Made by a program: the position numbers and the translations under genes
Assembly: GCF_018860155.1 (NCBI RefSeq)
Contig: NZ_JAHKNI010000002.1
Span: 474,713 to 538,712, forward strand
Direction: 5' to 3'
Length of the DNA stretch: 64,000 nucleotides
Source of the DNA: Nocardia albiluteola
Lineage (GTDB): Bacteria > Actinomycetota > Actinomycetes > Mycobacteriales > Mycobacteriaceae
Notes under the pieces: model-generated
Seen by the model: the letters and a program-made list of their open reading frames with translations, nothing else
Databases searched by the model: none
What the model was told of the DNA's origin: nothing
Part shown: piece after piece, positions 9,155 through 16,603 of the stretch
How the letters are laid out: each line of letters opens with the position of its first letter
Position numbering within the stretch: the first letter of the stretch is position 1

Positions 9155-9844
9155 ATGCGCATTCTGGTAGTCGACGACGACCGCGCGGTGCGGGAATCAC
9201 TGCGGCGGTCGCTGACCTTCAACGGCTACACGGTCGAGCTCGCCGTCGACGGCGTCGACGCCCTGGACAAGGTGACGCTGCAACGCCCCGATGCGCTCGT
9301 GCTCGATGTGATGATGCCCCGCCTGGACGGCCTCGAGGTGTGCCGCCGGCTCCGCAGCACCGGCGACGACCTGCCGATACTCGTTCTGACCGCACGCGAT
9401 TCGGTCTCGGAGCGGGTCGCCGGGCTGGACGCGGGCGCCGACGACTACCTGCCCAAGCCGTTCGCGCTCGAGGAGTTGCTCGCCCGCCTGCGCGCCCTGC
9501 TGCGCCGCACCATCGCCGACCCGGCCGCCGAGGCGTCGGAGACGATGACGTTCGCCGATCTGTCGCTGGACCCGATCACCCGGGAGGTTTCGCGGGGCGA
9601 GCGCGCCATCAGCCTGACGCGCACGGAGTTCTCACTCCTGGAGATGCTGATGGCCAATCCGCGCCGGGTGCTTACCCGCAGCCGAATTCTCGAGGAGGTC
9701 TGGGGATACGACTTCCCCACCTCCGGCAATGCGCTCGAGGTGTATATCGGATATCTGCGGCGTAAAACCGAGGCCGAGGGGGAGCCCCGCCTGATCCATA
9801 CCGTGCGTGGCGTCGGATACGTGCTGCGCGAGACGCCGCCGTAG
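9155..9844 (+). CDS. mprA: Response regulator MprA
   Basis: 229 aa OmpR/PhoB-type regulator. The receiver domain starts [20 protein letters not shown], with phospho-acceptor Asp51 ([10 protein letters not shown]), the conserved Thr (VLTARDS) and Lys (DYLPKPFAL). The C-terminal winged helix has [15 protein letters not shown] and ends in [14 protein letters not shown] chose the ATG at 9155 because the protein begins exactly at the first receiver strand. Gene order mprA-mprB-pepD-moaB2 is that of M. tuberculosis Rv0981-Rv0984, where the system responds to envelope stress and controls sigE, sigB and pepD. The MprA-box-like repeat just upstream suggests autoregulation. Confidence 0.92.
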   Translation: MRILVVDDDRAVRESLRRSLTFNGYTVELAVDGVDALDKVTLQRPDALVLDVMMPRLDGLEVCRRLRSTGDDLPILVLTARDSVSERVAGLDAGADDYLPKPFALEELLARLRALLRRTIADPAAEASETMTFADLSLDPITREVSRGERAISLTRTEFSLLEMLMANPRRVLTRSRILEEVWGYDFPTSGNALEVYIGYLRRKTEAEGEPRLIHTVRGVGYVLRETPP

Positions 9845-9846
9845 GA

Positions 9847-11457
9847 GTGTTCGACATCGTGGGAAGGAATGTTCCGCACCCGACCGGACTCGGCGCCAAG
9901 GGGCACGGTCCGGCCGGGCGGGGTACGACCGGGCGCGGCGGGAACAGCCGCTCGGAAAGGCGGTCGCGGGAGACGACCGGGCGCGGGCGCGACGGCGCGG
10001 CCGGGCACGGCGTCGCCGGGGTCGCCCAGCGCGCCGACCCGCACGATCTGCGCCCCCCGATGCCGCTGACCAGGTCGGTCTCGCTGCGCTGGAGGGTCAC
10101 GCTGCTGGCCGCCTCGGTGGTGGCGATCGCGGTGGCCCTGACCTCGATCGCCGCCTACGCGATGGTGGCCCGGTCGCTGTACTCCGACGTCGATCAGCAG
10201 CTGAAGGCGCGCGCGGAGGTGATGATCAGCCAGAACCTCGACAGCCTCGGGATTCTGCCGACCCTGGCGATCGGCAGCCTGTACTCCAACGACATCGGGA
10301 TCGCGCTGATCTTCCCGGACATGTACCCGCCGTACGTGCCGCCGCAGCCGACCGATCCGCCGGTCGGGGCGCCGGAGATGGCGGTGGCCAAGGGCCAGTC
10401 CTCGTTCTCGCTGCGCACCGCCGCCAACCAGCGGGTGCTGGCCGAGCGCATGAAGAGCGGTGCGACCCTGGTGATCTCGCAGCGACTGCAGCCGACGCAG
10501 GAGGTGCTGAACCGCCTGGCCTGGCTGCTGTTCGTGGTCGGCATCTGCGGTGTCGTGGCGGCCGCGGCCGCCGGGGCCGCCGTGGGCCGCACCGGATTAC
10601 GGCCGATCGCGCGGTTGACCGCGGCCACCGAGCGGATCGCCCGCACGGACGACCTCGCGCCGATCCCGGTCACCGGCGACGACGAATTGGCCAGGCTCAC
10701 CGAGAGTTTCAATTCCATGCTGCGCGCGCTGACCGAATCCCGGGATCGGCAGGGCCGTCTGGTGGCCGACGCGGGGCACGAGCTGCGCACCCCGCTGACC
10801 TCGCTGCGCACCAATATGGAGCTGCTGATCGCCTCGTCCCGCCCCGGCGCGCCGCACATACCCGAGCAGGACATGGCCGAACTGCAGGCCGACGTCATGG
10901 CCCAGATCGAGGAATTGTCCACGCTGGTGGGCGATCTGGTGGACCTCGCGCGGGAGGATGCCCCCGAGGCGGTCTACGACCAGATCGATATCGGCGACGT
11001 GGCCGCGCGGGCGCTCGAACGGGCGCGGCGGCGGCGCACCACGGTGGAATTCGTGGGGGACCTGCGCCCGTGGTTCGTCTATGGTCACGAGGCCGGGCTC
11101 GAGCGTGCGATCCTGAATGTGCTCGACAATGCCGCGAAATGGAGTCCGGAAGGGGAACAGGTCCGGGTGAGCATGCGCGAAACCGGGCCCGGACTCCTGG
11201 AATTCGCCGTAGACGATGCGGGGCCGGGTATTGCGCCCGCCGAGAGGGAGCTGGTTTTCGAGCGTTTCTACCGGACCACGGCCTCGCGGTCGATGCCCGG
11301 TTCGGGCCTGGGCCTGGCCATCGTCAAACAGGTCGTGACCAAACACGGCGGAACCATCACAATCGACACATCCGATCGCGGCGGTGCGCTCATCCGTATC
11401 GTCCTGCCGGGGGAGAGCGGACCATCCGCGAATCCCGGTGAACTGATGGTGAACTGA
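9847..11457 (+). CDS. mprB: Sensor histidine kinase MprB
   Basis: 536 aa if started at the GTG at 9847, which lies 2 nt after the mprA stop and behind GTAGGA; an ATG at 10060 would give 465 aa and begin just before the first TM. Order: a disordered basic N-terminal extension (about 70 residues, uncertain); TM1 (RVTLLAASVVAIAVALTSIA); an extracytoplasmic domain of about 110 residues; TM2 (LLFVVGICGVVAAAAAGAAV); HAMP; HisKA with phospho-acceptor His in DAGHELRTPLTSLRTN; and an ATPase with NVLDNAAKWSPEG, DDAGPGIAP and GSGLGLAIVKQV. It is the cognate kinase of MprA. In mycobacteria the periplasmic domain is held off by chaperones and released by misfolded envelope proteins. The sensor half is the divergent part. 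Confidence 0.9.
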   Translation: MFDIVGRNVPHPTGLGAKGHGPAGRGTTGRGGNSRSERRSRETTGRGRDGAAGHGVAGVAQRADPHDLRPPMPLTRSVSLRWRVTLLAASVVAIAVALTSIAAYAMVARSLYSDVDQQLKARAEVMISQNLDSLGILPTLAIGSLYSNDIGIALIFPDMYPPYVPPQPTDPPVGAPEMAVAKGQSSFSLRTAANQRVLAERMKSGATLVISQRLQPTQEVLNRLAWLLFVVGICGVVAAAAAGAAVGRTGLRPIARLTAATERIARTDDLAPIPVTGDDELARLTESFNSMLRALTESRDRQGRLVADAGHELRTPLTSLRTNMELLIASSRPGAPHIPEQDMAELQADVMAQIEELSTLVGDLVDLAREDAPEAVYDQIDIGDVAARALERARRRRTTVEFVGDLRPWFVYGHEAGLERAILNVLDNAAKWSPEGEQVRVSMRETGPGLLEFAVDDAGPGIAPAERELVFERFYRTTASRSMPGSGLGLAIVKQVVTKHGGTITIDTSDRGGALIRIVLPGESGPSANPGELMVN

Positions 11458-11464
11458 TAGGCAC

Positions 11465-11482
11465 GTCTCAGTCCGCTCTCAG
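11465..11482 (+). promoter_or_regulatory. MprA-box-like direct repeat upstream of pepD
   Basis: GTCTCAG (11465-11471) and CTCTCAG (11476-11482), 11-bp period, inside the 70-bp mprB-pepD gap and 46 bp before the pepD ATG. It has the same layout as the repeat before mprA, suggesting a second, internal MprA-controlled promoter for pepD. Confidence 0.6.
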
Positions 11483-11527
11483 TAGAGGTAACCACGCTGG
11501 TCGGCAGACGTGAGGAGAAAGAGAGAA

Positions 11528-13150
11528 ATGACCCAGGACCCGAAGGACAGCCCGGATCCGCAGCAGCCTCCCGCGGGCCTGCCTCAGCCTCCCGGTGCCG
11601 TGCCTCAGCCTCCCGGTGCCGTGCCTCAGCCTTCCGGTGCCGTGCCCCAGCCTTCCGGTGCCGCGCCTGTGCCTCCCGCGGCTCCTTCCGCACCGTATTC
11701 CGCGGCGCCGGGTGCCGGGGCTGGGCCGTTCGCCCCGCAGCCGCCGATCCCGGGGGCGCCAGGGGGGTCCTACCCGCGTCCGCAGTACCCGACCGAGCAG
11801 CTCACCGGGCAGGGCGCGGTGCCCCCGGAGTACATGGCCTGGGCGCCGCGCGAGACGCCCACCCAGCACACCACCCCGATGCCGCCGTACCCGCACGCGT
11901 ACGGCGGTGGCCAGCAGCCGCCCAGCGGGTCCTTCCAGGCCGTGCCCGGCGCCCCCTACGCGTCCGATCCGAACAACACCGGCGCCTTCGCCGCCGCGCC
12001 CTATGCGACGACGACCGCCACCAAGCCGCCGCGTGGCCGGGGCGGCCTGATCGCCGCCGCCCTGGCGCTGGCCCTGGTGGCGGGCGGGGTGGGCGGCGCG
12101 GTCGGCGCGCTGGTCGCCAACTCGGGCAGCGGATCCTCCGCCACCAACGCCCTGGACGGCCCGTCCTCCAACGCGAGGAACGCCTCGGTGACCGCGCCCG
12201 CCGGTTCGGTGCAGGCGGTGGCGCAGAAGGTGCTGCCCAGCGTGGTCATGATCAAGGTGGTCGGCGACCGGACCGAGGGCGAGGGCTCGGGGGTCATCCT
12301 GTCCTCCGACGGCCTGATCCTGACCAACAACCACGTCGCCAGCGGCGCGGGCGCCGACGCCAAGATGCAGGTGCAGTTCAAGGACGGCAGCACCGCCACG
12401 GCCTCGGTCGTCGGCGTGGATCCGGTCTCCGACATCGCGGTCATCAAGGCCGCCAACAAGTCCGGCCTGACGCCGATCGACCTGGGTACCTCCAGGGATC
12501 TGCAGGTCGGCCAGCCGGTCGTCGCGGTCGGCTCCCCGCTCGGGCTGGCCGGCACCGTGACCACCGGCATCGTCTCGGCGCTGAACCGGCCGGTGTCCAC
12601 CAGCGGCGAGTCCGGCGGCAACGGCACGGTGATCTCCGCCGTGCAGACCGACGCGCCGATCAATCCGGGTAACTCCGGCGGTGCGCTGGTGGACATGAAC
12701 GGCAAGCTGATCGGTATCAACACCGCGATCGCGACGCTGGGCGGCTCGGCCGACGGCAGCCAGCAGAGCGGATCGATCGGGCTCGGCTTCGCGATTCCGG
12801 TCGATCAAGCCCGCCGCGTGGCCGACCAGCTGACCAAGACCGGGCACGCGACCTACGCCCAGATCGGCATGTCCGTGCTGAACCAGGCGCCGGGCAATGT
12901 CGGGACCAGCGGTGCGGTCGTCAAGGACGTGACCGCCGACGGCCCCGCGGCCAAGGCCGGCATTCCGGCGGGAGTGGTCGTCACCAAGCTCGACGATCAG
13001 GTCATCGACAGCGGTGACGCGCTCGTCGCCGCGGTGCGCTCGCATCAGCCGGGCGAAAAGGTCTCGGTGACCTATACCGACACCAACGGTCAGAACCCCA
13101 AGACCGTCCAGGTGACCCTCGCCGGCGCGCCCGCGGACGGTGGCCGATGA
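11528..13150 (+). CDS. pepD: Membrane-anchored HtrA-type serine protease PepD
   Basis: 540 aa. Order: a long Pro/Ala/Gln-rich cytoplasmic segment (residues about 1-165) that contains the 21-bp nucleotide repeat; one TM helix (about 171-195, GGLIAAALALALVAGGVGGA); a trypsin-like HtrA domain; a C-terminal PDZ domain (VVKDVTADGPAAKAGIPAGV). The catalytic triad is visible: His about 269 (TNNHVASG), Asp about 301 (VSDIAVIK), Ser about 383 (NPGNSGGALVD). The ATG at 11528 is preceded by GAGGAGAAAGAGAGA. It is the homologue of mycobacterial PepD/HtrA2, which handles misfolded envelope proteins and feeds back on MprB. The MprA-box-like repeat upstream supports regulation by MprA. The stop overlaps the moaB2 ATG (ATGA). 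Confidence 0.93.
   Translation: MTQDPKDSPDPQQPPAGLPQPPGAVPQPPGAVPQPSGAVPQPSGAAPVPPAAPSAPYSAAPGAGAGPFAPQPPIPGAPGGSYPRPQYPTEQLTGQGAVPPEYMAWAPRETPTQHTTPMPPYPHAYGGGQQPPSGSFQAVPGAPYASDPNNTGAFAAAPYATTTATKPPRGRGGLIAAALALALVAGGVGGAVGALVANSGSGSSATNALDGPSSNARNASVTAPAGSVQAVAQKVLPSVVMIKVVGDRTEGEGSGVILSSDGLILTNNHVASGAGADAKMQVQFKDGSTATASVVGVDPVSDIAVIKAANKSGLTPIDLGTSRDLQVGQPVVAVGSPLGLAGTVTTGIVSALNRPVSTSGESGGNGTVISAVQTDAPINPGNSGGALVDMNGKLIGINTAIATLGGSADGSQQSGSIGLGFAIPVDQARRVADQLTKTGHATYAQIGMSVLNQAPGNVGTSGAVVKDVTADGPAAKAGIPAGVVVTKLDDQVIDSGDALVAAVRSHQPGEKVSVTYTDTNGQNPKTVQVTLAGAPADGGR
11581..11664 (+). repeat. Four tandem copies of a 21-bp repeat inside pepD
   Basis: Units start at 11581, 11602, 11623 and 11644 (core GCCTCAGCCTCCCGGTGCCG). 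They are identical or differ by one to three bases and encode PQPPGAV/PQPSGAV heptapeptides in the cytoplasmic segment. In-frame and therefore length-tolerant; a likely variable-number locus. Confidence 0.9.
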
Positions 13151-13743
13151 CCGAGCGCCGCACCCGCCCCCTGACCCTGCTGGGGGACCGCCGCCGGGAC
13201 TCCGGGGGAACTGGGTCCTTGTCACCGCTGGACGCTACGGTTAGCGGCATGGAAATGGATGCCCCTGTGGCGGGCCGTGCGCTTGTGGTGGTTGTGGACG
13301 ACCGTTCCGCCCACGGGGGGACCGATTCGATCGGTCCGCTGGTGGTCGAGCTGCTGTCGGAGGCCGGATTCCTGGTCGATGCCACCGTGCTGGTCGCCGC
13401 CGACGAGGTCGAGATCCGCAATGCCCTGAACACCGCCGTCATCGGCGGCGTCGATCTGGTGATCTCGGTCGGCGGCACCGGCATGTCGCCGCGCGATGTC
13501 ACCCCCGAGGCCACCTCCGAGGTGCTGGACCGCGAGCTGCCCGGCATCAGCGAGGCGCTGCGCGCGTCGGGCCTGTCGGCCGGTTCGCTCGATGCGGGCC
13601 TGTCCCGCGGGCTGGCGGGGATCTCGGGCAGCACACTGGTGGTCAACCTGCCGGGCAGCCGCGCCGCGGTGCGCGACGGCATGGCCACCCTCGGCCCGCT
13701 CGCCAGCCGCGTCATCGATGAGCTGTCCGGATTGGACGAGTGA
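13147..13743 (+). CDS. moaB2: MoaB/Mog-family molybdopterin-binding protein (MoaB2-like)
   Basis: 198 aa from the ATG at 13147 that overlaps the pepD stop; an internal ATG at 13249 would give a protein closer to the family length (about 164 aa) and remove an unlikely N-terminal tail. The MoCF_biosynth core is clear: RALVVVVDDRSAHGGTDSIG, ADEVEIRNALNTAVI, the GGTGMSPRDVTPEAT molybdopterin-binding loop and GISGSTLVVNLPGSRAAVRD. Family members adenylate or bind molybdopterin in cofactor synthesis. In Mycobacteriales this paralogue always sits in the mprAB-pepD operon, so a link to envelope stress rather than bulk Moco synthesis is possible but untested. Confidence 0.9.
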   Translation: MTERRTRPLTLLGDRRRDSGGTGSLSPLDATVSGMEMDAPVAGRALVVVVDDRSAHGGTDSIGPLVVELLSEAGFLVDATVLVAADEVEIRNALNTAVIGGVDLVISVGGTGMSPRDVTPEATSEVLDRELPGISEALRASGLSAGSLDAGLSRGLAGISGSTLVVNLPGSRAAVRDGMATLGPLASRVIDELSGLDE

Positions 13744-13970
13744 GTACGCCCTCGCACGACGACGAGAAGCCCCCCCGCCGGGCCACCGAGGCCACGGCGG
13801 GGGGTGCCGCGCGTGCCGCGGCGGCCGATGCCGCGCGCCTGGCGCGCATATTCGGCGATACCCTTCCGCAAACCACCACTGACGAACGCGGCCCCGAGGG
13901 AGAATCCGCCTCGTCGCAGAACTCCTCGGACGATTGGTTGCGGGCGCAGGTGCCCCCGCATCACGGGTGA
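13740..13970 (+). CDS. Small conserved hypothetical protein of the mprAB-pepD operon
   Basis: 76 aa, GTG start overlapping the moaB2 stop by 4 bp (GTGA). It is hydrophilic and Ala/Glu/Asp-rich, with one helical stretch (AARAAAADAARLARIFGDTL) and a conserved-looking end (DDWLRAQVPPHHG). No signal peptide or membrane segment. Translational coupling and codon usage like its neighbours support it as a real gene and the last member of the operon. Function unknown. Confidence 0.7.
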   Translation: MSTPSHDDEKPPRRATEATAGGAARAAAADAARLARIFGDTLPQTTTDERGPEGESASSQNSSDDWLRAQVPPHHG

Positions 13971-14084
13971 GTCACTCCCCATCACATATGCGTCGCGATG
14001 ACGTACTCGAGCCGTAACTCGCGACCTTTCTCTTTTCCGAACGCTCACAGCGTTTTTGGCGTTGTCGTGATTTCGCCGGATTCT

Positions 14085-14106
14085 CGATGTGATTTAGATC
14101 ACATCG
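14085..14106. promoter_or_regulatory. Crp/GlxR-type cAMP receptor binding site
   Basis: TGTGA-TTTAGA-TCACA at 14088-14103 matches the actinobacterial TGTGANNTANNTCACA consensus at every fixed position. The palindrome extends to 22 bp (14085-14106) with only one mismatched pair. It lies 389 bp before the first porin gene and 115 bp after the mprAB operon, so the porin genes are the likelier target. Confidence 0.75.
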
Positions 14107-14339
14107 TGTTTACGTCTGCTTACGTTGTCAGCCGGTTGCCAGTGCGTTTAATGTTCGCCTTTGGGCTGTACCACCAGCGGTTCTCCAAGGCCCGGAGATG
14201 ACGCTTCGGCGTCGGATCCGGCGGAACGTGGCCCGGTTCCGTCAAATCGGTCTGCCGAATGCAGCGGGATTTGCTGTCGGTTACACGACGGCAACACTCC
14301 GTTGCAAGGCCGAGTTGGGGTCTTACCCGAACCGTGATT

Positions 14340-14469
14340 TCAACCCCGGTGGTCGGGGTTGAGAACAGCCTCGGAGGTCGAGGCTGGGGACGCCGTCATC
14401 GGTGGTCGATGCCGAAACGCCCAGCGTTGATAGTCGAGGCTGAACTGCAGCTTCGGTGGTCGAGGCTGC
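14340..14469 (+). repeat. Array of five tandem hairpins with an invariant 7-nt loop and covarying stems
   Basis: Hairpin loops lie at 14348-14354 (GGTGGTC), 14373-14379 (GGAGGTC), 14401-14407 (GGTGGTC), 14429-14435 (GATAGTC, degenerate) and 14455-14461 (GGTGGTC). Centres are 25-28 bp apart. The stems differ but pair: TCAACCCC/GGGGTTGA; CAGCCTC/GAGGCTG; CATC/GATG plus two further pairs past a mismatch; a weak CAGCGTT/GAGGCTG; and GCAGCTTC/GAGGCTGC with one wobble. The last hairpin ends 25 bp before the porin ATG, so it would lie in the mRNA leader. Function unknown; protein- or ribosome-binding RNA, or DNA-binding repeats, are possible. Confidence 0.75.
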
Positions 14470-14494
14470 CTGCATTAACCTGATGAGGGGAAGT

Positions 14495-15172
14495 ATGAGC
14501 GAGAACCGCACCAGCGGTGTGCGTCGCGGTGCCCGGATCGCGGGCATTGGCGCGGCGGCGACCGTTGCGATCGGGCTTCTTTCGACCGGTGCTGCCAACG
14601 CAGACGCGTACATTCCGTTGCCGGACGGTACGACGGCGGGTCCCGACGGAGTTGTCATCCACCGCTTCGGCGAGCACGCGACCATTTCGCCATCCCTGGC
14701 AGCCAACGGTGCCGGCCGTACTGTCTGGGTCTCTGGTCGCGCCGAGGCCGATGTGCCGAACGCACCCAAAACCACTGTCGGCCCGAACAACGGCCAGCTG
14801 AACACGCCGGGGTCGAACAATTCGTCCACCCACGCCAGCTCCCAGATCAACACCGGATACATCATCGGCTGCCAGGTCAACATCGGCACCGACGCGATCT
14901 CGGCGGGCATCTCGGGCAGCGTCAGCCTGACCAGCGCCAACGTCGGTGGCTCGATCGGCCTGAACCTGGGCCCCGGCCAGGTGAAGTTCGTCCAGATCGA
15001 TGACATGGACATCACTCACCCGGGCCACTGGGGCGTCGACTACCAGGACGCGGAGATGAACATCCAGGGTTGCGCGGGCTATGCCCAGGCGCGTGCGTAC
15101 ACGGTTGTCGAAGTTGTCGGCAACAACTACTCGAAGACCACGCTCTACGGGCAGCCGTTCAGCATCGGCTGA
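14495..15172 (+). CDS. MspA family porin
   Basis: 225 aa. It has a signal peptide (RGARIAGIGAAATVAIGLLS, cleavage near ANA-DAY). The mature part carries MspA-family features: INTGYIIGCQVNIG, the LNLGPGQVKFV strand, CAGYAQARAYTVVEV and the C-terminal TLYGQPFSIG. Two cysteines (GCQ, GCAGY) recur in its neighbour. MspA proteins form octameric channels for small hydrophilic solutes across the mycolic-acid outer membrane. The ATG at 14495 follows GAGGGG by 4-5 nt. It is paired with a second porin 59 bp downstream and preceded by the hairpin array and Crp site. Confidence 0.88.
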   Translation: MSENRTSGVRRGARIAGIGAAATVAIGLLSTGAANADAYIPLPDGTTAGPDGVVIHRFGEHATISPSLAANGAGRTVWVSGRAEADVPNAPKTTVGPNNGQLNTPGSNNSSTHASSQINTGYIIGCQVNIGTDAISAGISGSVSLTSANVGGSIGLNLGPGQVKFVQIDDMDITHPGHWGVDYQDAEMNIQGCAGYAQARAYTVVEVVGNNYSKTTLYGQPFSIG

Positions 15173-15231
15173 CGTGGCCGTTCAGCGAACCCATTCTCGC
15201 GCATAGCGATTCACCCTCGAGGGAAACAAAC

Positions 15232-15912
15232 ATGGACATCCGTAAGACCTTGGCCCGCGCGGCCGGCGTCGGTGCTGTCGCCACCGCCGCTCTCGGCCTG
15301 TTCTCCACCGGTGCGGCCAACGCCGACACCTTCGTGCCGCTGCCGGGCGGCAACGTCGTGCAGACCTTCTCCGACGGCACCCAGGTGCACGGCTGGCTGG
15401 ACCACGAGTCGGCCAACATCAACCCGTCGATGGGCTCGACCCCCGTGCACCGCAACGCCTGGGTGTCGGGTTCGGCGCACGTCCACCTGACCGGTGACTC
15501 CTCGGTCAACGGCGGCGCCATCTACCCGGGCTACGTGGTGGGCTGCCAGGTCAACATCGCCGGCGGTGGCGTCAACGCCTCTCCGAGCGTCGGTGGCAGC
15601 TGGGACAGCTCGGGCAAGGTCACCCCGTCCGCGGGTGTTAGCACCGGTGGCAACCTGAGCCTCGGCCCCGGCCAGGCGCAGGCGTTCTACATTCTCGACA
15701 TCGAGAAGAAGGACGACTTCGGTCAGGACCACCACTCGACCCACACGTCCTTCACCGGTAACGACGCCTCGGTGTCGTGGAAGGACGAGACGATCGGCCT
15801 GACCGGCTGCGCCGGGTACGCCCAGGCGCGTTCGTTCGTCAGCTACGAAATCAACTCCTCCACCATCCAGGGCTGGGTGACCCTCTGGGGCGCCCCGTTC
15901 AGCATCGGCTGA
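15232..15912 (+). CDS. MspA family porin, second copy
   Basis: 226 aa. Signal peptide KTLARAAGVGAVATAALGLF with cleavage near ANA-DTF. It shares with the preceding gene the PGYVVGCQVNIAG strand, LSLGPGQAQAF, GCAGYAQARSF and the end TLWGAPFSIG, so the two arose by tandem duplication but have diverged well beyond recent copies, mostly between residues about 40-100. The ATG is preceded by GAGGG about 8 nt upstream. Probably co-transcribed with the first porin (59-bp gap). The two could form homo- or hetero-oligomeric pores with different selectivity; that is inference. Confidence 0.88.
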   Translation: MDIRKTLARAAGVGAVATAALGLFSTGAANADTFVPLPGGNVVQTFSDGTQVHGWLDHESANINPSMGSTPVHRNAWVSGSAHVHLTGDSSVNGGAIYPGYVVGCQVNIAGGGVNASPSVGGSWDSSGKVTPSAGVSTGGNLSLGPGQAQAFYILDIEKKDDFGQDHHSTHTSFTGNDASVSWKDETIGLTGCAGYAQARSFVSYEINSSTIQGWVTLWGAPFSIG

Positions 15913-15932
15913 TCGGACCAGCTGATCCCGCT

Positions 15933-15950
15933 CCGGCCAATTGCGGCCGG
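15933..15950 (+). terminator. Candidate terminator after the porin pair
   Basis: CCGGCC/GGCCGG stem with a 6-nt AATTGC loop, 21 bp after the second porin gene. A short but very GC-rich stem. Confidence 0.45.
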
Positions 15951-16009
15951 GGCCAAGGGAATTGATTCCGGCATCCCCTTCGCTGGAATCACGGGAACTC
16001 GGTAGGAGG

Positions 16010-16040
16010 GTGGGCCCGGTGCCGTGTGCGCCGGGCCCAC
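16010..16040. terminator. Terminator hairpin downstream of mscL
   Basis: Perfect 10-bp stem GTGGGCCCGG/CCGGGCCCAC with an 11-nt loop, 21 bp beyond the mscL stop and between convergent transcription units. Confidence 0.65.
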
Positions 16041-16061
16041 GCTTACCGGCTGCCGCGTGGC

Positions 16062-16469
16062 TCAGAACTCGTGACGTCCGCCCGAGCTCTGATTGACCTC
16101 GGCGAGCAGATCGCGAATCTCGGTGAGCCGCGCGAGTTCGGTGGCCTCCGGATCTTCCGCCTTACCCCAGCGCTTCCTGGCGTGGGAGGCCGGAAGTACC
16201 AGGACGAAATACACCACGAGTGCGATGAGAATGAAGTTGATCGCGGCGGTGATGATCGGTCCCATCGCCACGTAGGTCGCGGGTTTGTCGGAGACGAGCC
16301 GGAATCCCAGGCCCAGATCGCCCGTGCCGCCGAAGATATTGATCAACGGCGTGATGATGCCGTCGGAGAATGCCTTGACGATCGCGGTGAATGCCGCACC
16401 CATCACGACCGCGACCGCCAGATCGAGCACATTCCCCCGGAGTAGAAAGTCCTTGAAACCCTTCAGCAT
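16062..16469 (-). CDS. mscL: Large-conductance mechanosensitive channel
   Basis: 135 aa, the normal family length. It begins MLKGFKDFLLRGNVLDLAVA, the hallmark amphipathic N-terminal helix and TM1; TM2 is AAINFILIALVVYFVLVLPA. The charged C-terminal helix (LARLTEIRDLLAEV) forms the cytoplasmic bundle. The channel opens in response to membrane tension and releases solutes in osmotic downshock. The ATG at 16469 follows AGGAGCAGCA. mscL sits next to the mprAB/pepD/moaB2 operon in mycobacteria as well. Confidence 0.96.
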   Translation of the reverse strand: MLKGFKDFLLRGNVLDLAVAVVMGAAFTAIVKAFSDGIITPLINIFGGTGDLGLGFRLVSDKPATYVAMGPIITAAINFILIALVVYFVLVLPASHARKRWGKAEDPEATELARLTEIRDLLAEVNQSSGGRHEF

Positions 16470-16603
16470 TGCTGCTCCTGTCTCATCTGGTTCACCCGCT
16501 TCGCGCCGAAACCTCTCGTCATGGCGTGGGGCGCCCACGTTGGGGCCGGGTGTCGAGGATGCTAGATGATCATGCGGCAAATACTTGGCAACCGGGATGA
16601 ACT

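Larger units (their letters stand above)
13971..14494. other. Long intergenic/leader region upstream of the porin genes, 524 bp
   Basis: GC is clearly lower at 13990-14160. It contains a perfect Crp/GlxR site (14085-14106) and, just before the first porin gene, five tandem hairpins (14340-14469). No protein-coding gene is supported. If transcription starts near the Crp site, the mRNA leader is over 300 nt. Confidence 0.6.

Noticed and set aside
14340..14469. Hairpin array as a CRISPR array
   Set aside because: Unit length is 25-28 bp with no alternating spacers and no cas genes; stems rather than flanks vary, and only the loop is constant.
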